The position numbers were made by a program, and so were the translations under genes. Positions 52,946 to 64,000 of a stretch of DNA of 64,000 nt are shown one piece after another (positions within the stretch are counted from its first letter, which is position 1; every line of letters begins with the position of its first letter). This DNA is from Salminus brasiliensis (Eukaryota > Chordata > Actinopteri > Characiformes > Bryconidae), in the NCBI RefSeq assembly GCF_030463535.1, contig NC_132879.1, forward strand, positions 29,620,133 through 29,684,132. Reading direction: 5' to 3'. Under the pieces are notes generated by a model. The model ran no database searches. It saw only the letters and a list, made by a program, of their open reading frames with translations, and was not told the DNA's origin.

Positions 52946-54116
52946 GGGAACAGTATGATTTATATTCAACAATGTTGCACTGTCCAAATGTAAGGCACAC
53001 CGTAAAGGTCACCATACTTAATCAAAACTCAGATTACATGACGAAGAAGTATACTTTATTACGTAAATATGATAAGAAAGAAATTCATTTAATTTGATGT
53101 GAAGGTTTATTAATGATGATTATATTTGAACGAACACACCTGTCAGACGCTGGATGATAATAGAATATTCTAATAATCTGAGAAACTGGATTTCTGGATT
53201 TTCATTAGCTGGCCATACTGGTCAACAGTCAAAAAAGGCTTGAAATCTCTTTACATGTAATGAATGTAATATATATGGTATTTACCCTTTTTGGATTAAA
53301 ATAAAAGAAATTAAGTTTTAACAATATATTTTTTTTCTAGACACACTAGTATGTACTGCAATTCCCCTTCATGAATACCATCTACCATGTCATTTTCTAA
53401 TTAGTGTTTTACATTGAGGCAATTCTTCATGATACATGTATGAATTGATTTGTTCTGAGCCTCACTGCTCTTTTCTATGTATTCCAAAGTATCTTTTTTA
53501 AGTGCAGGACTTTGTTCAGCTGTGTTGATCATCTCTTTCAGAATGTGACCTTGTGTCCAATTTTAAAGATTTCAAAGAATTTACAAGGACAACATCCACA
53601 TTTACCCCAAACTCCCAAACCACAGGACCAAGTTTGAGACTTAAAGACTTAGTCTGTTGTAGATAAAACTGTAAATTTCTCATGTTGCTCAATAATTTTA
53701 AATTTGGACCAATTTAAATATTTGTTATTGTTTTCCAGATTTAAAATGGTTCTTTAAGTTGAATCTACTCATAGTAATTGGGTTTAGGCATTTGCCATTT
53801 GGAAACAAATCTTAGTAAGTTTTAAGGTATTTCATTTTTACTGAATCAGGATATTAATTTTGAGAAAAGTTAATAACCATAAATAACAAAATTAAAGTAT
53901 TTAAATTAGTTCATTCAAAAGTAAAAACTAACCTGCTTGTAGAAGTAAAAATAAGTTAAAAAAATTGAGTGTAGTCAGTTGACATTGGCAGATGGACAGT
54001 GATTAGACAATGCAATATTAAAAAAGGCAAAAAATACACAACAATAGAAATGGCATTGATGTTGAATTTTTCTCATTTGTTGAGTAAAACTTTTCCATTG
54101 GCTCCTGGTATCATCT

Positions 54117-54124
54117 ATTTGCAT
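54117..54124 (+). promoter_or_regulatory. Octamer motif ATTTGCAT, unit 1
   Basis: A perfect octamer about 25 bp downstream of an ATTGG (reverse CCAAT) box and followed by 'attgggagtgtcc'. POU-family factors bind this sequence; occupancy here is not known. Confidence 0.4.
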
Positions 54125-54554
54125 ATTGGGAGTGTCCTGCACCCTCTGTCACCGTCAGTGTGTAATCTTTCCACCTGTGTACATTCTTTAAGATCATGAG
54201 CTGTTTTTTTTTTTCTTTTCTGTTTTTGACTGTGTAGCTTCAGTAGTAAAGGCTGAAAGCCCATTTACTGTTCCTTGTGTTGCTGAGTGTGACTATATTG
54301 TTGCTCTGTTGCTGTTTATGGTAGGTAAATGTTACAAACTAATGAATGATTGACTAACAAAGTAAAACCTTGGCTCAGGTGTCCTGAGTTTTTTTTACTT
54401 TTTTGTACATCAACATTACATACAACATAGATTTACCCAAAGAAATCAACCACCCCCTATCACTCCTCCCATGTAGCTCCAGGAGAGAAAAAACATTCAT
54501 ACAGCAGGTCTAGCATAGAGACAGGAAAACAGCAAAAGATGTATTTTAAAAATA

Positions 54555-54557
<3 letters not shown>

Positions 54558-54598
<41 letters not shown>
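54558..54598. repeat. TA microsatellite
   Basis: About 20 TA units inside tandem unit 1; absent at full length from unit 2, so it expanded after duplication. Confidence 0.92.
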
Positions 54599-54600
<2 letters not shown>

Positions 54601-55288
54601 TTTACATAATCCCGGATTTAAGATTCCTCCCAGTTTATCTCACACAGACTGTGTTTTTATTCTCTAAATTAAATATTTTCTCTGGAGGGATACAAGAAAA
54701 CATGTATTTTATCCACATACAAAAGCTAAAGTGCTCAGGTGATGTCCACCTGTTGTAGATTAAACTAGATATTTCTCGTGTTGCTCAACAATTTTACATT
54801 GAGTAAATGTTTGTTATTGTTTGTTTGAATCAGCTAATAATAATTGAGTTCAGTCAGTTGCCATCTGAAAAAATATCTTAGTAAGTTTTAAGGTACAATT
54901 AGAAATTTCATTTTGTACTGAATCAGAACATTAATTTTGAGGAAAGTTAATAAATGAAATAAATTTAACTTACAAAATTAAAGTTTTCAAATTAGTTCAT
55001 TCAAAAGTTTTAACTTTGGTAAATGTTTGTTATAGAACCTTTTTTTCCAGATTCAAAAGAGTTCTATGTGTTGAATCAACTTAAATTAATTGAGTTTAGT
55101 CAACATTGATTAAACAATGCAAAATTAAAAATGGCAGAAACACACAATAGAAACGGCACTAATGTTAGATTTTTCTCATTTCTATCATGTTGATGTTTCT
55201 CAACAAGTCCAGTAACTGAGTCAGCTGTGCTGGTTCAGTATTTTGTTAAGTAAAACTCACTCTTTTCTATTGTCTCTTGGTATATTCT

Positions 55289-55296
55289 ATTTGCAT
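55289..55296 (+). promoter_or_regulatory. Octamer motif ATTTGCAT, unit 2
   Basis: Same arrangement as in unit 1, but with ATTGT in place of ATTGG and followed by 'attgggcgtgttc'. Confidence 0.4.
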
Positions 55297-55876
55297 ATTG
55301 GGCGTGTTCTGTACCCTCAGTTAGCGTCTGTGTTTAATCATTCCACCTGGATACCTTGTCTTGTGTTGAGAGTGAATATATGTTCGTTGAGTAGCATGTT
55401 GTTCATTCTTGTGTGCTTATGTGGTTGTACTGTCAGTGTTAATGGCAAGTGAATGCAACCAACTGAGGAATGATTAACTAACAAAGTAAAACATTAGCTC
55501 AGGTGTCCTGAGTTGTTTAATATATGTGTTTATGACTTTTCTATCTCTCAACATAATATATATCATAGATTTACCCGAAGAAATCAACCACCCCCTATCA
55601 CTTCTCCCATGTAGCTCCATGAGAAAAAAAACTCACAAACAAAAAAACATTCATACAGCAGGTCTAGCATAGAGACAAGAAAACAACACAGCAATAAATG
55701 TAATCAAAAATGATGTGTATATATAAGCTTCACGTAAGCCTGGATTTAAGATAGAAAATTCCTCTCAGTTTATCTCATACAGACTGTTTTTATTCTGTAA
55801 ATTATATATTTTCTGTTATGTTTTTTTTTTTTGTTAAGTACAACTCACGCTTTTCTATTGGCTCTTGGAATAATCT

Positions 55877-55884
55877 ATTTGCAT
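55877..55884 (+). promoter_or_regulatory. Octamer motif ATTTGCAT, unit 3, 0.8 kb upstream of vwa5a
   Basis: Same arrangement as in unit 1, with ATTGG, then the octamer, then 'attgggcgtgtcc'. It is the copy nearest to the vwa5a start codon. Confidence 0.45.
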
Positions 55885-56304
55885 ATTGGGCGTGTCCTGC
55901 ACCCTCAGTCACCGTCAGTGTGTAATCATCCCACCTGGGTACCTTGTCTCCAGCCACAGATTTTTTTTGTTTGTCTGTGTTTGGCCTCAGTTTTAAAGGT
56001 GGTTAAAGTGGTTTACTGTTACTGTGTGTGACCGTGTTCGTTGAATAGTGCAGTGTTGTTTCTTGCATTAACATGTGATGATAGTGTCAACGGCAGTGTT
56101 TTTGGCAGATAAATACAACCAACTGAGGAATGACTAACAAAGTGAAACTTCAGCTGTGACTCAAAAACTTGGATAAACTTATAAATGTATCATTTTTATA
56201 AAATTGTAGTGCGTTTTTAATCAACATATTCATTAGTTGTTTTCCATTCCGTCAAAAATAACATACAGCATAGATTCACCAGAAGGAGTCAACGATTTCC
56301 GCCC

Positions 56305-56704
56305 GGAGGGGGCGGTGTTTCCCAGTCCTGAGCGAGCCCTTACTGTAAATCCTCCGTATGACCCCACCTTACAATAAAAGCAGAACTGTTAGTCATAAAA
56401 AGCCGAATAAGAAACTGCTGTGCAGCTGCCAGCTGTACATTCACAGGTAGGGACGAGTCTCTTGCTCTTTCAGTCTCCTCAGGACTGACTAACTCCCGCG
56501 CCTCTCGACAGCCCTAAACTCGGCACTAGCTGAACTAACTACCTGTGCTGCATTGTGTGTGTTTTCGGGTTTTACACATTTTCTGTTCACTGAACAGACT
56601 TGCTCAGCTCATTAACTGAAAGAGCAGGTGAGCTTCTCTCTCGTAAACAGTGTTTGTGTTACAGGACCGTTCAGATCACGCCCACTCTCCTGTCACTGAA
56701 GAAG
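56305..56704 (+). promoter_or_regulatory. vwa5a: Probable vwa5a promoter and 5' UTR
   Basis: A CG-richer stretch ('ccgcccggagggggcggtg') includes GC boxes. It is followed by 'acaataaaagcagaactg', which may act as a TATA-like element (ataaaa at about 56374). The first coding exon starts at 56705. No transcription start can be fixed from sequence alone. Confidence 0.4.
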
Positions 56705-59700
56705 ATGGTGAACTGTGGCTTGTTGACCGTCAAAAATGAACCAGGTACTGTATCAGACAGTTGGGGATAATACGTTTCAGTGGGGGTTGAACAGTAACGT
56801 TAATCTCGAAACTCCTCTCTCAAGCTGTTTGCTAACATGTAATGTTGCTGCAGAGACGGCAGTTCGCCTGTAGATGGCACTGAGGAGGCAGGTTTCACCT
56901 TCAGTCTGTGTGGTCAGTGTACAACAGGACCGGGTTGGGTTCTCAGCACCATTTCCGGTGTACACACTGAATTCAGTTAGTTGTGTTTTGAGCAGTTGGC
57001 AAATATGTGTATTCTTCTACGCTTTCCTGTGTTTTTTTTAACTAATTAAACGATCAACAGATAATAATAATAATAATAATAATAATATGACTATTTTTTA
57101 ATTATTATTGTTTGTGTCAGGGTCAGGGATAGGCTGCTCCAAAGTGGAGGTTTCAGTCTGTTTTCCTCATTCTTCCGTTTTGTACGCACTGCTCTTTTGA
57201 GGTCTTCCCACAGACCGCATGGCTTTTGCAAAATCTTCAGTTTGCGCTTCTTTAAGATAAGATAAGATAAGATAGTCCTTTATTAGTCCCGCAGTGGGGA
57301 AATTCCCAGTGTAACAGCAGAAAGGGATAGAAGTAGTCCATTAGGTAGGTAGTCCATTGTGGATTTGAGGTGTGTTTAGGAACTTGTACTTGCTGTACAA
57401 ACCAGCATTTTTTCATCATCAGCTTTTTTACATAAGTGGAATCAATTACTCCCTCTACATGTGAAATGTACCCCAGTGCATGACCAATCCACCTCATGTG
57501 CTTAACAGTTGGAGTTACTGTGTTCTTTTAATGAAATTCTGGTTTGTTTTTTGCCAAAAAAACAACAAATACCAATTACTTTAATCTAGTAGAACGTCAT
57601 CCTCGGACAATAGAGACAGTTATGCCAGCAAATGGTCTTTAGTCTGTGTTTTAAGACAGCAAACTTGAACTCCACCATTCCTGTTTACTGCTATGTCCTA
57701 ATTACAGTACAGACTGCAGAAATAGCTTATTGAAATCATTTTTGTATAGCAACCATAAAAATTGCTTCTTTGATTAATTATTAAATTTGGAGGAAAAGGT
57801 ATGTGAATCATTTCTTTCAGTAATTATATACTCTTCAAAAGTAATAACTTTAATCAAACGTTTCAGGCAACTGGAGATCAGTCCTGCACAATGGGTTCAT
57901 ACTTTCAAATCTATTTCAACCCAGTAATGCTGGTTGGCTTCCTTGCATGAACAGTTCTTTTTAGGTCCATCCACCACATTTATACTGGGTTAAGGTCTGA
58001 ATTGTAACTTGGCTGTTCCAGAAGGGTTCAGTTTTAATGCACATTGTTTTTGTTCAGTGCTTGCCTGATGGTGGACTCACATTAGTCAATGCAAGAGAGG
58101 CCTGTAGGTCCTCAGATGAAACCATGGGGTTATTTGTGACTTCTCATAATATTATTTACTGCAACAGTAATGGAGTGATTATAGCTTCAGAGGACTCTGG
58201 GAGACTTTGGGAGAGCTACAGTGGTGCTGAATGTACTCTATTTGTATCTCATCTGCCTTACAGTGGAATAATGGTGCCTAAATCCTGTAGAAAGCATTTT
58301 CTTTTCCAGCCTGATGAGCTTCTGTAAGAGTTCCTCGGGAATGCCCTTTGGTCAAGACATGGTACACTTTCATAAATCTGTGTAGTTAAGACCAGACTGG
58401 TAGTGAAGTATGCTCTTGAAATATGGACGGGTCTGCTCAACTGACCCCTGATTGCCATCCTCTTGCCTATTAAAACAGCTGACCTCAATTAGACCTTTAA
58501 ATTTACTCATACTCCTAGACAAAGATATAAAATGGTGGGTAATTTTGATTTATGTAAAAATGTAAAACCATTTTTGCACTACAGTTTTAAATTAATGCAG
58601 AATTTCAGAAAATTGTAAAAGGTTCATTAAACAATAGCGACACTGTATTAATGTTTATTTGTTTTCTGTTGTTTTGTTGTTATTGTTGTTGTATTTTACC
58701 AAACATTACTTTTGCTTTTTATTAAAACCTGTGACTCTCATTCACAGAGCATTGGTTATCATCATGCAGATGTTTTATTGATTATTATTGCAGCAGTATA
58801 GAGAAAGCGGCATGCAAAATGTCACTGTGGCATTATGACTGATGATCTGATTCAGTTTAAAACTACTGGGGTATTAATGGATTAACCAAGATTGTACAGT
58901 GGGGAAAAAAGTATTTAGTCAGTCCTTAATTGTGCAAGTTCTCCCACTTAAAAAGATGAGAGAGGCATGTAATTGACATCATAGGTAGATCTCAACTATG
59001 AGAGACAAAATGAAAAAGAAAAATCAGAAAATCACATTGTCTGATGTTTAAAGAATTTATTTGCAAATAATGGTGGAAAAGAAGTATTTGGTCAATAACA
59101 AAAGTTAATCTCAATACTTTGTTATATATCCTTTGTTGGCAATGACAGAGATCAAACGTTTTCTGTAAGTCTTCACAAGGTTGGCACATATGTTGGCCCA
59201 TTCCTGCATGCAGATCTCCTCTAGAGCAGTGATGTTTTGGGTCTGTCGACGGGCAACACGGACTTTTAACTCCCTCCAAAGGTTTTCTATGGGGTTGAGA
59301 TCTGGAGACTGGCTAGGCCACTCCAGGACCTTGAAATGCTTCTTATGAAGCCACTCCTTTGTTGCCCTGGCAGTGTGCTTGGGATCATTGTCATGCTGAA
59401 ATACCCAGCCACGTTTCATTTTCAATGCCCTTGCTGATGGAAGAAGGTTTGCACTCAAAATCTCACAATACATGGCCCCATTCATTCTTTCATGTACACG
59501 GACCAGTCCTCCTAGTGCCTTTACAGAGAAACAGCCCCAAAGCATAATGTTGCCACCCCCATGCTTCACAGTTGGTATGGTGTTCTTTGGACGCAACTCA
59601 GCATTCACTCTCCTCCAAACACAACGAGTTGTGTTTGTACCAAACAGTTCTACTTTTGTTTCATCTGACCATAAGACATTCTCCCAGAACATCCAAATGC

Positions 59701-62700
59701 TCTCTATCAAACTTCAGACGAACCCGGATATGTACTAGCTTAAGCAGGGGAACACGTCTGGCACTGCAAGATCTGAGTCCCTGGCGGCGTAGTGTGTTAC
59801 TGACGGTAGCTTTTGTAACGTTGGTCCCAGCTTTCTGCAGGTCATTCACTATGACTGCAGGTCAACTCACTGTTCTTGTGATCATTTTGACCCCACGGGC
59901 TGAGATCTTGCGTGGAGCCCCTGATTGAGGGAGATTAGCAGTGGTCTTGTAGGTCTCCCATTTTCTGATTATTGCTCTCACAGTAGATTTCTTCACACCA
60001 AGCTGCTTGCCTATTGCAGATTCAGTCTTCCCAGCCTGGTGCAGGTCTACAATTGTGTTTCTGGTGTCCTTCGACAGCTCTTTGGTCTTCACCATAGTGG
60101 AGTTTGGAGTGTTGGACTGTTTGAGGTTGTGGGCAGGTGTCTTTTATACTGTTAACGAGTTCAAACAGGTGTCATTAATACAGGTTATGAGAACAGACAG
60201 GACAGAGAAGCCTCTTAAAGAAGAAGTTACAGGTCTGTGACAGCCAGAAATCTTGCCTATTTGTAGGTGACCAAATACTTATTATCCACCATTATTTGCA
60301 AATAAATTTGTTAAAAATCAGACAATGTGATTTTCAGAATTAATTTTCTCATTTTGTCTCTCAAAGTTAAGGTCTACCTATGATGTCAATTACAGGCCTC
60401 TCTCATTTTTTTTTGTGGGAGAACTTGCACAATTGGTGACTGACTAAATACTTTTTTTCCACACTGTATGTTTTTACATGTTTCCTGCTCAGTTCCTCTG
60501 AAGAGCATAGAGGTGGTTTTGCAGGTCCAGGGCCATGTAGCCACCGTGAGCTCCACCCTGCAGTATACAAATGAAGAAAACAGCCCCCTGGAGGCCATGT
60601 TTGTCTTCCCCATTCCTGCAGAAGCTGCTCTCTGCCGCTTCAGTGTCAAGATTGCAGACCAGGAGATAGTAGGGAAGCTGCAGGAGAAAGATAAGGTGAG
60701 TAAGAGATACAACTTAGCAAGACACCTATTAAATTGGCATGTCTTGTATTTGAATCTTCTATTTAATTACAAGTAGAAACCAGCATCTGGTCATCCTGGG
60801 TGGTAGCCACTTTATCTTCCCGCTTGACCAAAGCCTGGGTTGGCTTCCCAGCAAGACAATTTCACAGCGAGTTAGATTCGTTGTTTACATTGGAGAGATT
60901 TATGGTATGGCCGTAAGGCATGGCTGGGTTGGTCACTTCAGCTCAAAACTTCCTGGGGTGAAAGAATGAGGCAACATCACCCAACAACTCAAATAAGGTA
61001 GCTCCCTGGGAGCAAGTAGCAATCTTGGGCTGTGGAAAGTTAAGCTAGGCCCTCTCTGCCTCTCAGACTTTAATGTCATGACGTTCTCGTCTCTCTGAAA
61101 GACACAGTGAAATTAACCTGTAGAGCTCCAGGTTGATGTGCTTTGTCTGTTTTCCAGGCGAAGGAGGAGTATGATGATGCAATCACTTCAGGTGATCAGG
61201 CCATTCTGCTGGAGGAGAGTCAAGAGAGTGAGGATGTGTTCAAGCTGAGTGTGGGTAGTCTGCCTGCAGGCCAGAGTGCTGCTGTCACCTTCGTCTACAT
61301 CACTGAGCTTTCTGTGCAGGCTGACCACTCCCTGCGCTTCTGCCTGCCTGCAGTGCTCAACCCTCGCTACTCACCACCAGGTACCAAACCGCCTCAGCTT
61401 ACTGAACGACACACGCTGCTCCTTTCCATCATTTACCAACACGCACTTTCCTGAATACAAGACACACCTGACACATCATTTTTTAGAGCTTGATTCAGAT
61501 CTGACCTCCACTAGACCACTCATCTGGGAAATGAGCAATATAATATAATATGCATATAATGCATATAAACCTTCAACATCAACCTTTAACCCTGGTTCCT
61601 CTGCTTTTCTCTCAGGTACAGACAGTGGTGTAGTGTCAGAGATAACATCATCAGCAAATATTCCCTACTCTCTCTCTTTTACTGCCAATGTGAGCTCTCC
61701 CAACCCCATCGTTAAAGTAGAGTCCAAATGTGCCCTTGAGCCTCTGGTGTTCCTGAACGCAGATCATACCATGGCAAAGGTTTGTATGTGTTTTTTAGTG
61801 AATGTGCATCTGTTATCTTTTCAAAAACTTGTCTACACAACATTGGTTTGACTGATATTCATATGAATATTGAACCAAAATAACATCACTATACTTCAGG
61901 GATTTTTCAGTGGAAAATATTTCACAGTATAGATTTTTTGGTAAAATGAACACAAAGAATCAGTAGTGGCACATTTAACATGAATATTTTCAGAAACAGT
62001 TTCATAATAAACTGAATTACCCTTGCTTTATAAAACAAAGTGGTTTAAAGTCATATGTTAACACTGTTAAAGTTACATACATACATATCTTCCACTCTCC
62101 AGTCCACACAGTCTTGTTTGAAGCTCATTTACATATCTCCACCTGTTCACCATGCCACAGTTTAGCTCCACCCATTAACCTGGCAGTTCTCAGGAGTGTT
62201 TCGGCACAGTACAAGACAGCCAGTCGGATCTTATTTATCTCATATCCAGCTAAAAGAAAGGTGCAGTTACAGAAACAGCCTCCTTAATTGTAAGCCATAA
62301 AGTTTCACTACAGGCATAAAAAAATGAAGTATGAATGTCTCTGAAACATCAAACCACACAAACACTATAAGTGGGTCTCAAGGATAACATAAACGTTAAG
62401 AAAAAATAAGGATATGGGCCCTTTAATGATAACCACAATATATGATCATAAGAGCATATTGTGATTTCAGTTGTCACCATGATACATATTGCCTCACTGC
62501 CCAGTCATACAAGCTGGTTTTAAGTCTTTTTCAATCATACTTGTGTGTGTTTGCGTGTTTAGGTGAGTCTGTGTGCAGATCATAAGTTTGACAGAGATGT
62601 GGAGCTGTATCTATACTATAAGAATGCCCACCAGCCCACTGCTATAGTGGAGGCAGGAGTGTCAAAGCCAGGTAAGCTATATCTTTCACAGTATCAGTTA

Positions 62701-63598
62701 AACAGAGGTTTAAAGCAACAATATGTAGCAACTGTATGTTAAAACAACAGCTCCACAATTATTGTAACGGTACACTGACTTATGTACACTTATTTTACCG
62801 TTTGCAAAAGTGCTCTGATATTCTGAAAATGAAGCAGACAAGGAAAGTGGAGTATTCATCTCACAGTTTCTGCCGTCTGTTGGTTTTATTTGGAAATTTG
62901 TTTGCTGTTTTTTCTGTTCTGTCTTTTCCCTCTTTGTTTCACTGCTCATTGTAATTTTGTCTTTTTCAGGAACTCTAATGGGAGACCCTGTAGTCATGCT
63001 GAGTTTGTACCCAGAGTTCCCTGAGGCAATAATGTCGACGATGTCATCTTGTGGTGAGTTTGTGTTTGTAATGGACAGATCCGGCAGTATGGGCTGCGCG
63101 ATGCATAATGGACCTGGTGCACAGCTGCGTTTTGAGAGTGCCAGGGTAAGACATAGCACTGAACTAATTGTACCAAATTTTAAAAATGCGCTTGAACAGC
63201 ATTTATTAATAGTGTTTGATGGCTTTAGGACACTCTGCTTCTGCTGCTCAAGAGTCTTCCTATGGGCTGCTACTTCAATATCTATGGCTTTGGTTCAAAC
63301 TACAAATCGTTCTTCCCGTAAGAGAAATTTCATGTTGTACTGAATTTACTGTACTGTATTACACAGTCTGCATTCATGAGTTAAAGAGAAATCTTTCAGG
63401 ACTGGTATTGGAGAGATTGTACTCCGATGTGTGTGTGTGTTTCCTTACTTCAGGAAGAGTGTGAAATACACCCAGAAGACAATGGACAAGGCTGTGAAGA
63501 GAGTAAACGAGATTGAGGCAAATATGGGCGGCACCAAGATTCTGGGGCCTCTAAAACACATCTACAAGAAGCAGTGCATCCCTAACCACCCCAGACAG
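56705..63598 (+). CDS. vwa5a: von Willebrand factor A domain-containing protein 5A, partial (3' end outside window)
   Basis: There are eight coding exons: 56705-56744, 60493-60695, 61158-61380, 61616-61779, 62563-62671, 62970-63145, 63229-63317 and 63454-63598. All phases fit; 383 residues are seen, against about 786 in human VWA5A. The N-terminus '[20 protein letters not shown]' aligns with human VWA5A. Residues about 1-140 form the VIT domain ('[13 protein letters not shown]', '[19 protein letters not shown]', '[13 protein letters not shown]'). The vWA domain starts at about 275 with '[13 protein letters not shown]'; its MIDAS motif DRSGS (282-286) is intact, so metal binding is expected. 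The continuation '[20 protein letters not shown]' and '[11 protein letters not shown]' is typical of the family. Human VWA5A (BCSC-1) is a cytoplasmic/nuclear candidate tumour suppressor with no known enzyme activity. A related VWA5 paralogue cannot be fully excluded. Confidence 0.93.
57061..57087. repeat. TAA trinucleotide repeat
   Basis: About nine TAA/ATA units in vwa5a intron 1. Confidence 0.9.
57253..57320 (+). repeat. Retroelement-tail-like repeat with 'taaga' array
   Basis: A 'taaga' pentamer array precedes 'tagtcctttattagtcccgc' and 'agtggggaaattcccagtg'. This combination is common in fish genomes and suggests the 3' tail of a non-LTR retrotransposon. Family not assigned. Confidence 0.5.
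57500..58520. other. vwa5a intron 1 stretch, probably a diverged transposon relic
   Basis: No exon is supported. The sequence 'gggttaaggtctgaattgta' followed by 'cttggctgttccagaagg' (57989-58025) resembles the reverse strand of fish Tc1/mariner-type transposases, and much of 57850-58480 may belong to one relic. The protein reading is too damaged for family assignment. Confidence 0.3.
58897..60466 (-). mobile_element. Tc1-like transposon, near full length, TA target duplication
   Basis: The element is 1570 bp, flanked by TA at 58895-58896 and 60467-60468. The ends are inverted for about 190-200 bp (58897-59095 and 60277-60466) and start 'cagtggggaaaaaagtattt' / 'cagtgtggaaaaaaagtatt'. Each end has an outer 'gtatttagtcagtc' and an inner 'gtatttggtca'-type direct repeat, the IR/DR layout of the Sleeping Beauty type. 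The transposase is on the minus strand and is broken. The right end lies 24 nt before exon 2 of vwa5a. Confidence 0.92.
59111..60095 (-). pseudogene. Broken Tc1 transposase
   Basis: The minus-strand reading starts at 60095 with '[20 protein letters not shown]', a paired-like helix-turn-helix domain ('[20 protein letters not shown]'). It meets an in-frame TGA near 59862. The same frame continues to about 59661 ('[20 protein letters not shown]'). A frame change near 59700 leads into the catalytic part ('[12 protein letters not shown]', '[13 protein letters not shown]', '[20 protein letters not shown]'), which is open to its stop at 59111. The DDE catalytic triad residues are visible, but one stop and at least one frameshift make the copy non-autonomous. 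Confidence 0.88.
62040..62430 (+). repeat. Probable dispersed repeat in vwa5a intron 4
   Basis: The sequence includes 'agctccacccattaacctgg', 'gtgtttcggcacagtacaag', 'acagccagtcggatctt' and a run ending 'atgggccctttaatgat'. It looks like a repeat I associate with fish genomes, but I cannot assign a family. Confidence 0.35.
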
Positions 63599-64000
63599 GT
63601 AACATCATCACACCTGACACACTCACATTCATTTAATGCTCAGATAGCCTTTCATCTGTTGTACACTGGTGTTGGTGTACAAGCTTATATGCTTGTATAG
63701 TTTTGGGTTTGCATTTCAGCATGAAAGCTCTGTATTCTGTGTACTCTCATTCTGTGCATGCAACTTCGTGTAATAGAGTGTTGTAAGCTTACATTGTTAA
63801 AATAGATTTTTATCTGAGTTACATGTAACCTACGATGTCTTTTTGTCATTAAGTATCTAAATCAACTTAACTAGCTCAGTTTAACTCATCAGCCCACATT
63901 AAATAATAATAATAATAAAATGTATGCCCACACAAACATTTACACTGAAACAGAATAATGTAGAATAATAAGATTCAAGCAAGGCTTTCACTTTTCTCTT
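63599..64000 (+). other. vwa5a: vwa5a intron 8, running off the window
   Basis: The donor GTAACA follows 'CATCCCTAACCACCCCAGACAG'-type coding sequence. The rest is AT-rich with an AAT/TAA repeat at about 63900-63918. The next exon is not in the window. Confidence 0.7.

Larger units (their letters stand above)
49483..53640. other. Intergenic region between myrf and the tandem array
   Basis: AT-rich, with no supported gene. Contents: a possible short first exon at 49955-49975, an 8-bp tandem repeat at 52784-52811 and a reversed copy of the octamer repeat at 52875-52945. Short open frames in 50050-50780 and 51180-51430 show no homology that I recognise. Confidence 0.5.
53645..56300 (+). repeat. 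Tandem array of about 1.1-kb units upstream of vwa5a
   Basis: Unit 1 (about 53645-54745) and unit 2 (about 54750-55815) match in order: 'tgttgtagat', 'cttagtaagttttaaggta' (53812 and 54878), 'tagttcattcaaaag', 'ttttctcattt', the octamer block (54117 and 55289), 'ggtgtcctgagtt', 'agaaatcaaccaccccctat' (54442 and 55577) and 'cagtttatctca'. Unit 3 (about 55816-56300) has the octamer block at 55877 and the end 'agcatagattcacc', but lacks the first half. The offsets of 1.07-1.16 kb show a tandem duplication. Each unit carries ATTGG/ATTGT, then ATTTGCAT, then a 'tgggcgtgt'-like box. Unit 3 ends within about 400 bp of the vwa5a start codon. Confidence 0.8.

Noticed and set aside
59359-59928. Plus-strand open frames of 62-118 codons
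   Set aside because: They are antisense shadows of the Tc1 transposase.

Overview
The window is nuclear DNA from a ray-finned fish. It has long introns with GT-AG boundaries, many CA/TG and GA/CT microsatellites, tRNA-derived SINEs, and Tc1-like transposons in several states of decay. An otophysan fish (characin or catfish type) is plausible because several dispersed repeats look familiar from those genomes. That is recollection, not a search result. I see no prokaryotic or viral gene system and no CRISPR array.

Three protein-coding genes can be supported by exon phase and by resemblance to vertebrate families. (1) tmem80, minus strand, about 10.97-12.92 kb: five coding exons, one of them a 17-nt microexon. 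(2) myrf, plus strand, 16.46-47.10 kb: 26 coding exons with consistent phases that encode about 1018 residues. It is the membrane-anchored, self-cleaving myelin regulatory factor. (3) vwa5a, plus strand, from 56.7 kb and running off the right edge: eight coding exons seen, with a VIT domain and the start of a vWA domain with an intact MIDAS motif. tmem80 and myrf are head to head. myrf and vwa5a are in the same direction, about 9.6 kb apart. The three genes do not form an obvious pathway.

Layout: 1-10.9 kb is intergenic and repeat-rich, with inverted and direct copies of a CCAAT/octamer repeat, Tc1 relics, a SINE, a 29-bp hairpin and a CpG-rich patch. 11.0-12.9 kb is tmem80. 12.9-16.5 kb is the divergent intergenic region with dense microsatellites. 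16.5-32.2 kb is the 15.7-kb first intron of myrf, filled with repeats. 32.2-47.1 kb holds the other myrf exons. 47.1-49.5 kb is the probable myrf 3' UTR. 49.5-56.7 kb is AT-rich intergenic sequence ending in a tandem array of about 1.1-kb units that runs up to the vwa5a promoter. 56.7-64.0 kb is vwa5a, whose first intron carries a nearly full-length but broken Tc1 element. That element stops 24 nt before exon 2.

The observations most worth a second look are: the transposon beside the vwa5a exon 2 acceptor; the TG-repeat acceptor of myrf exon 11 (a CFTR-like arrangement); the tandem octamer/CCAAT array upstream of vwa5a; the near-perfect 29-bp hairpin at 3937-4000; and the 17-nt microexon of tmem80. 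Exon coordinates were read by hand and could be off by a base or two in places.
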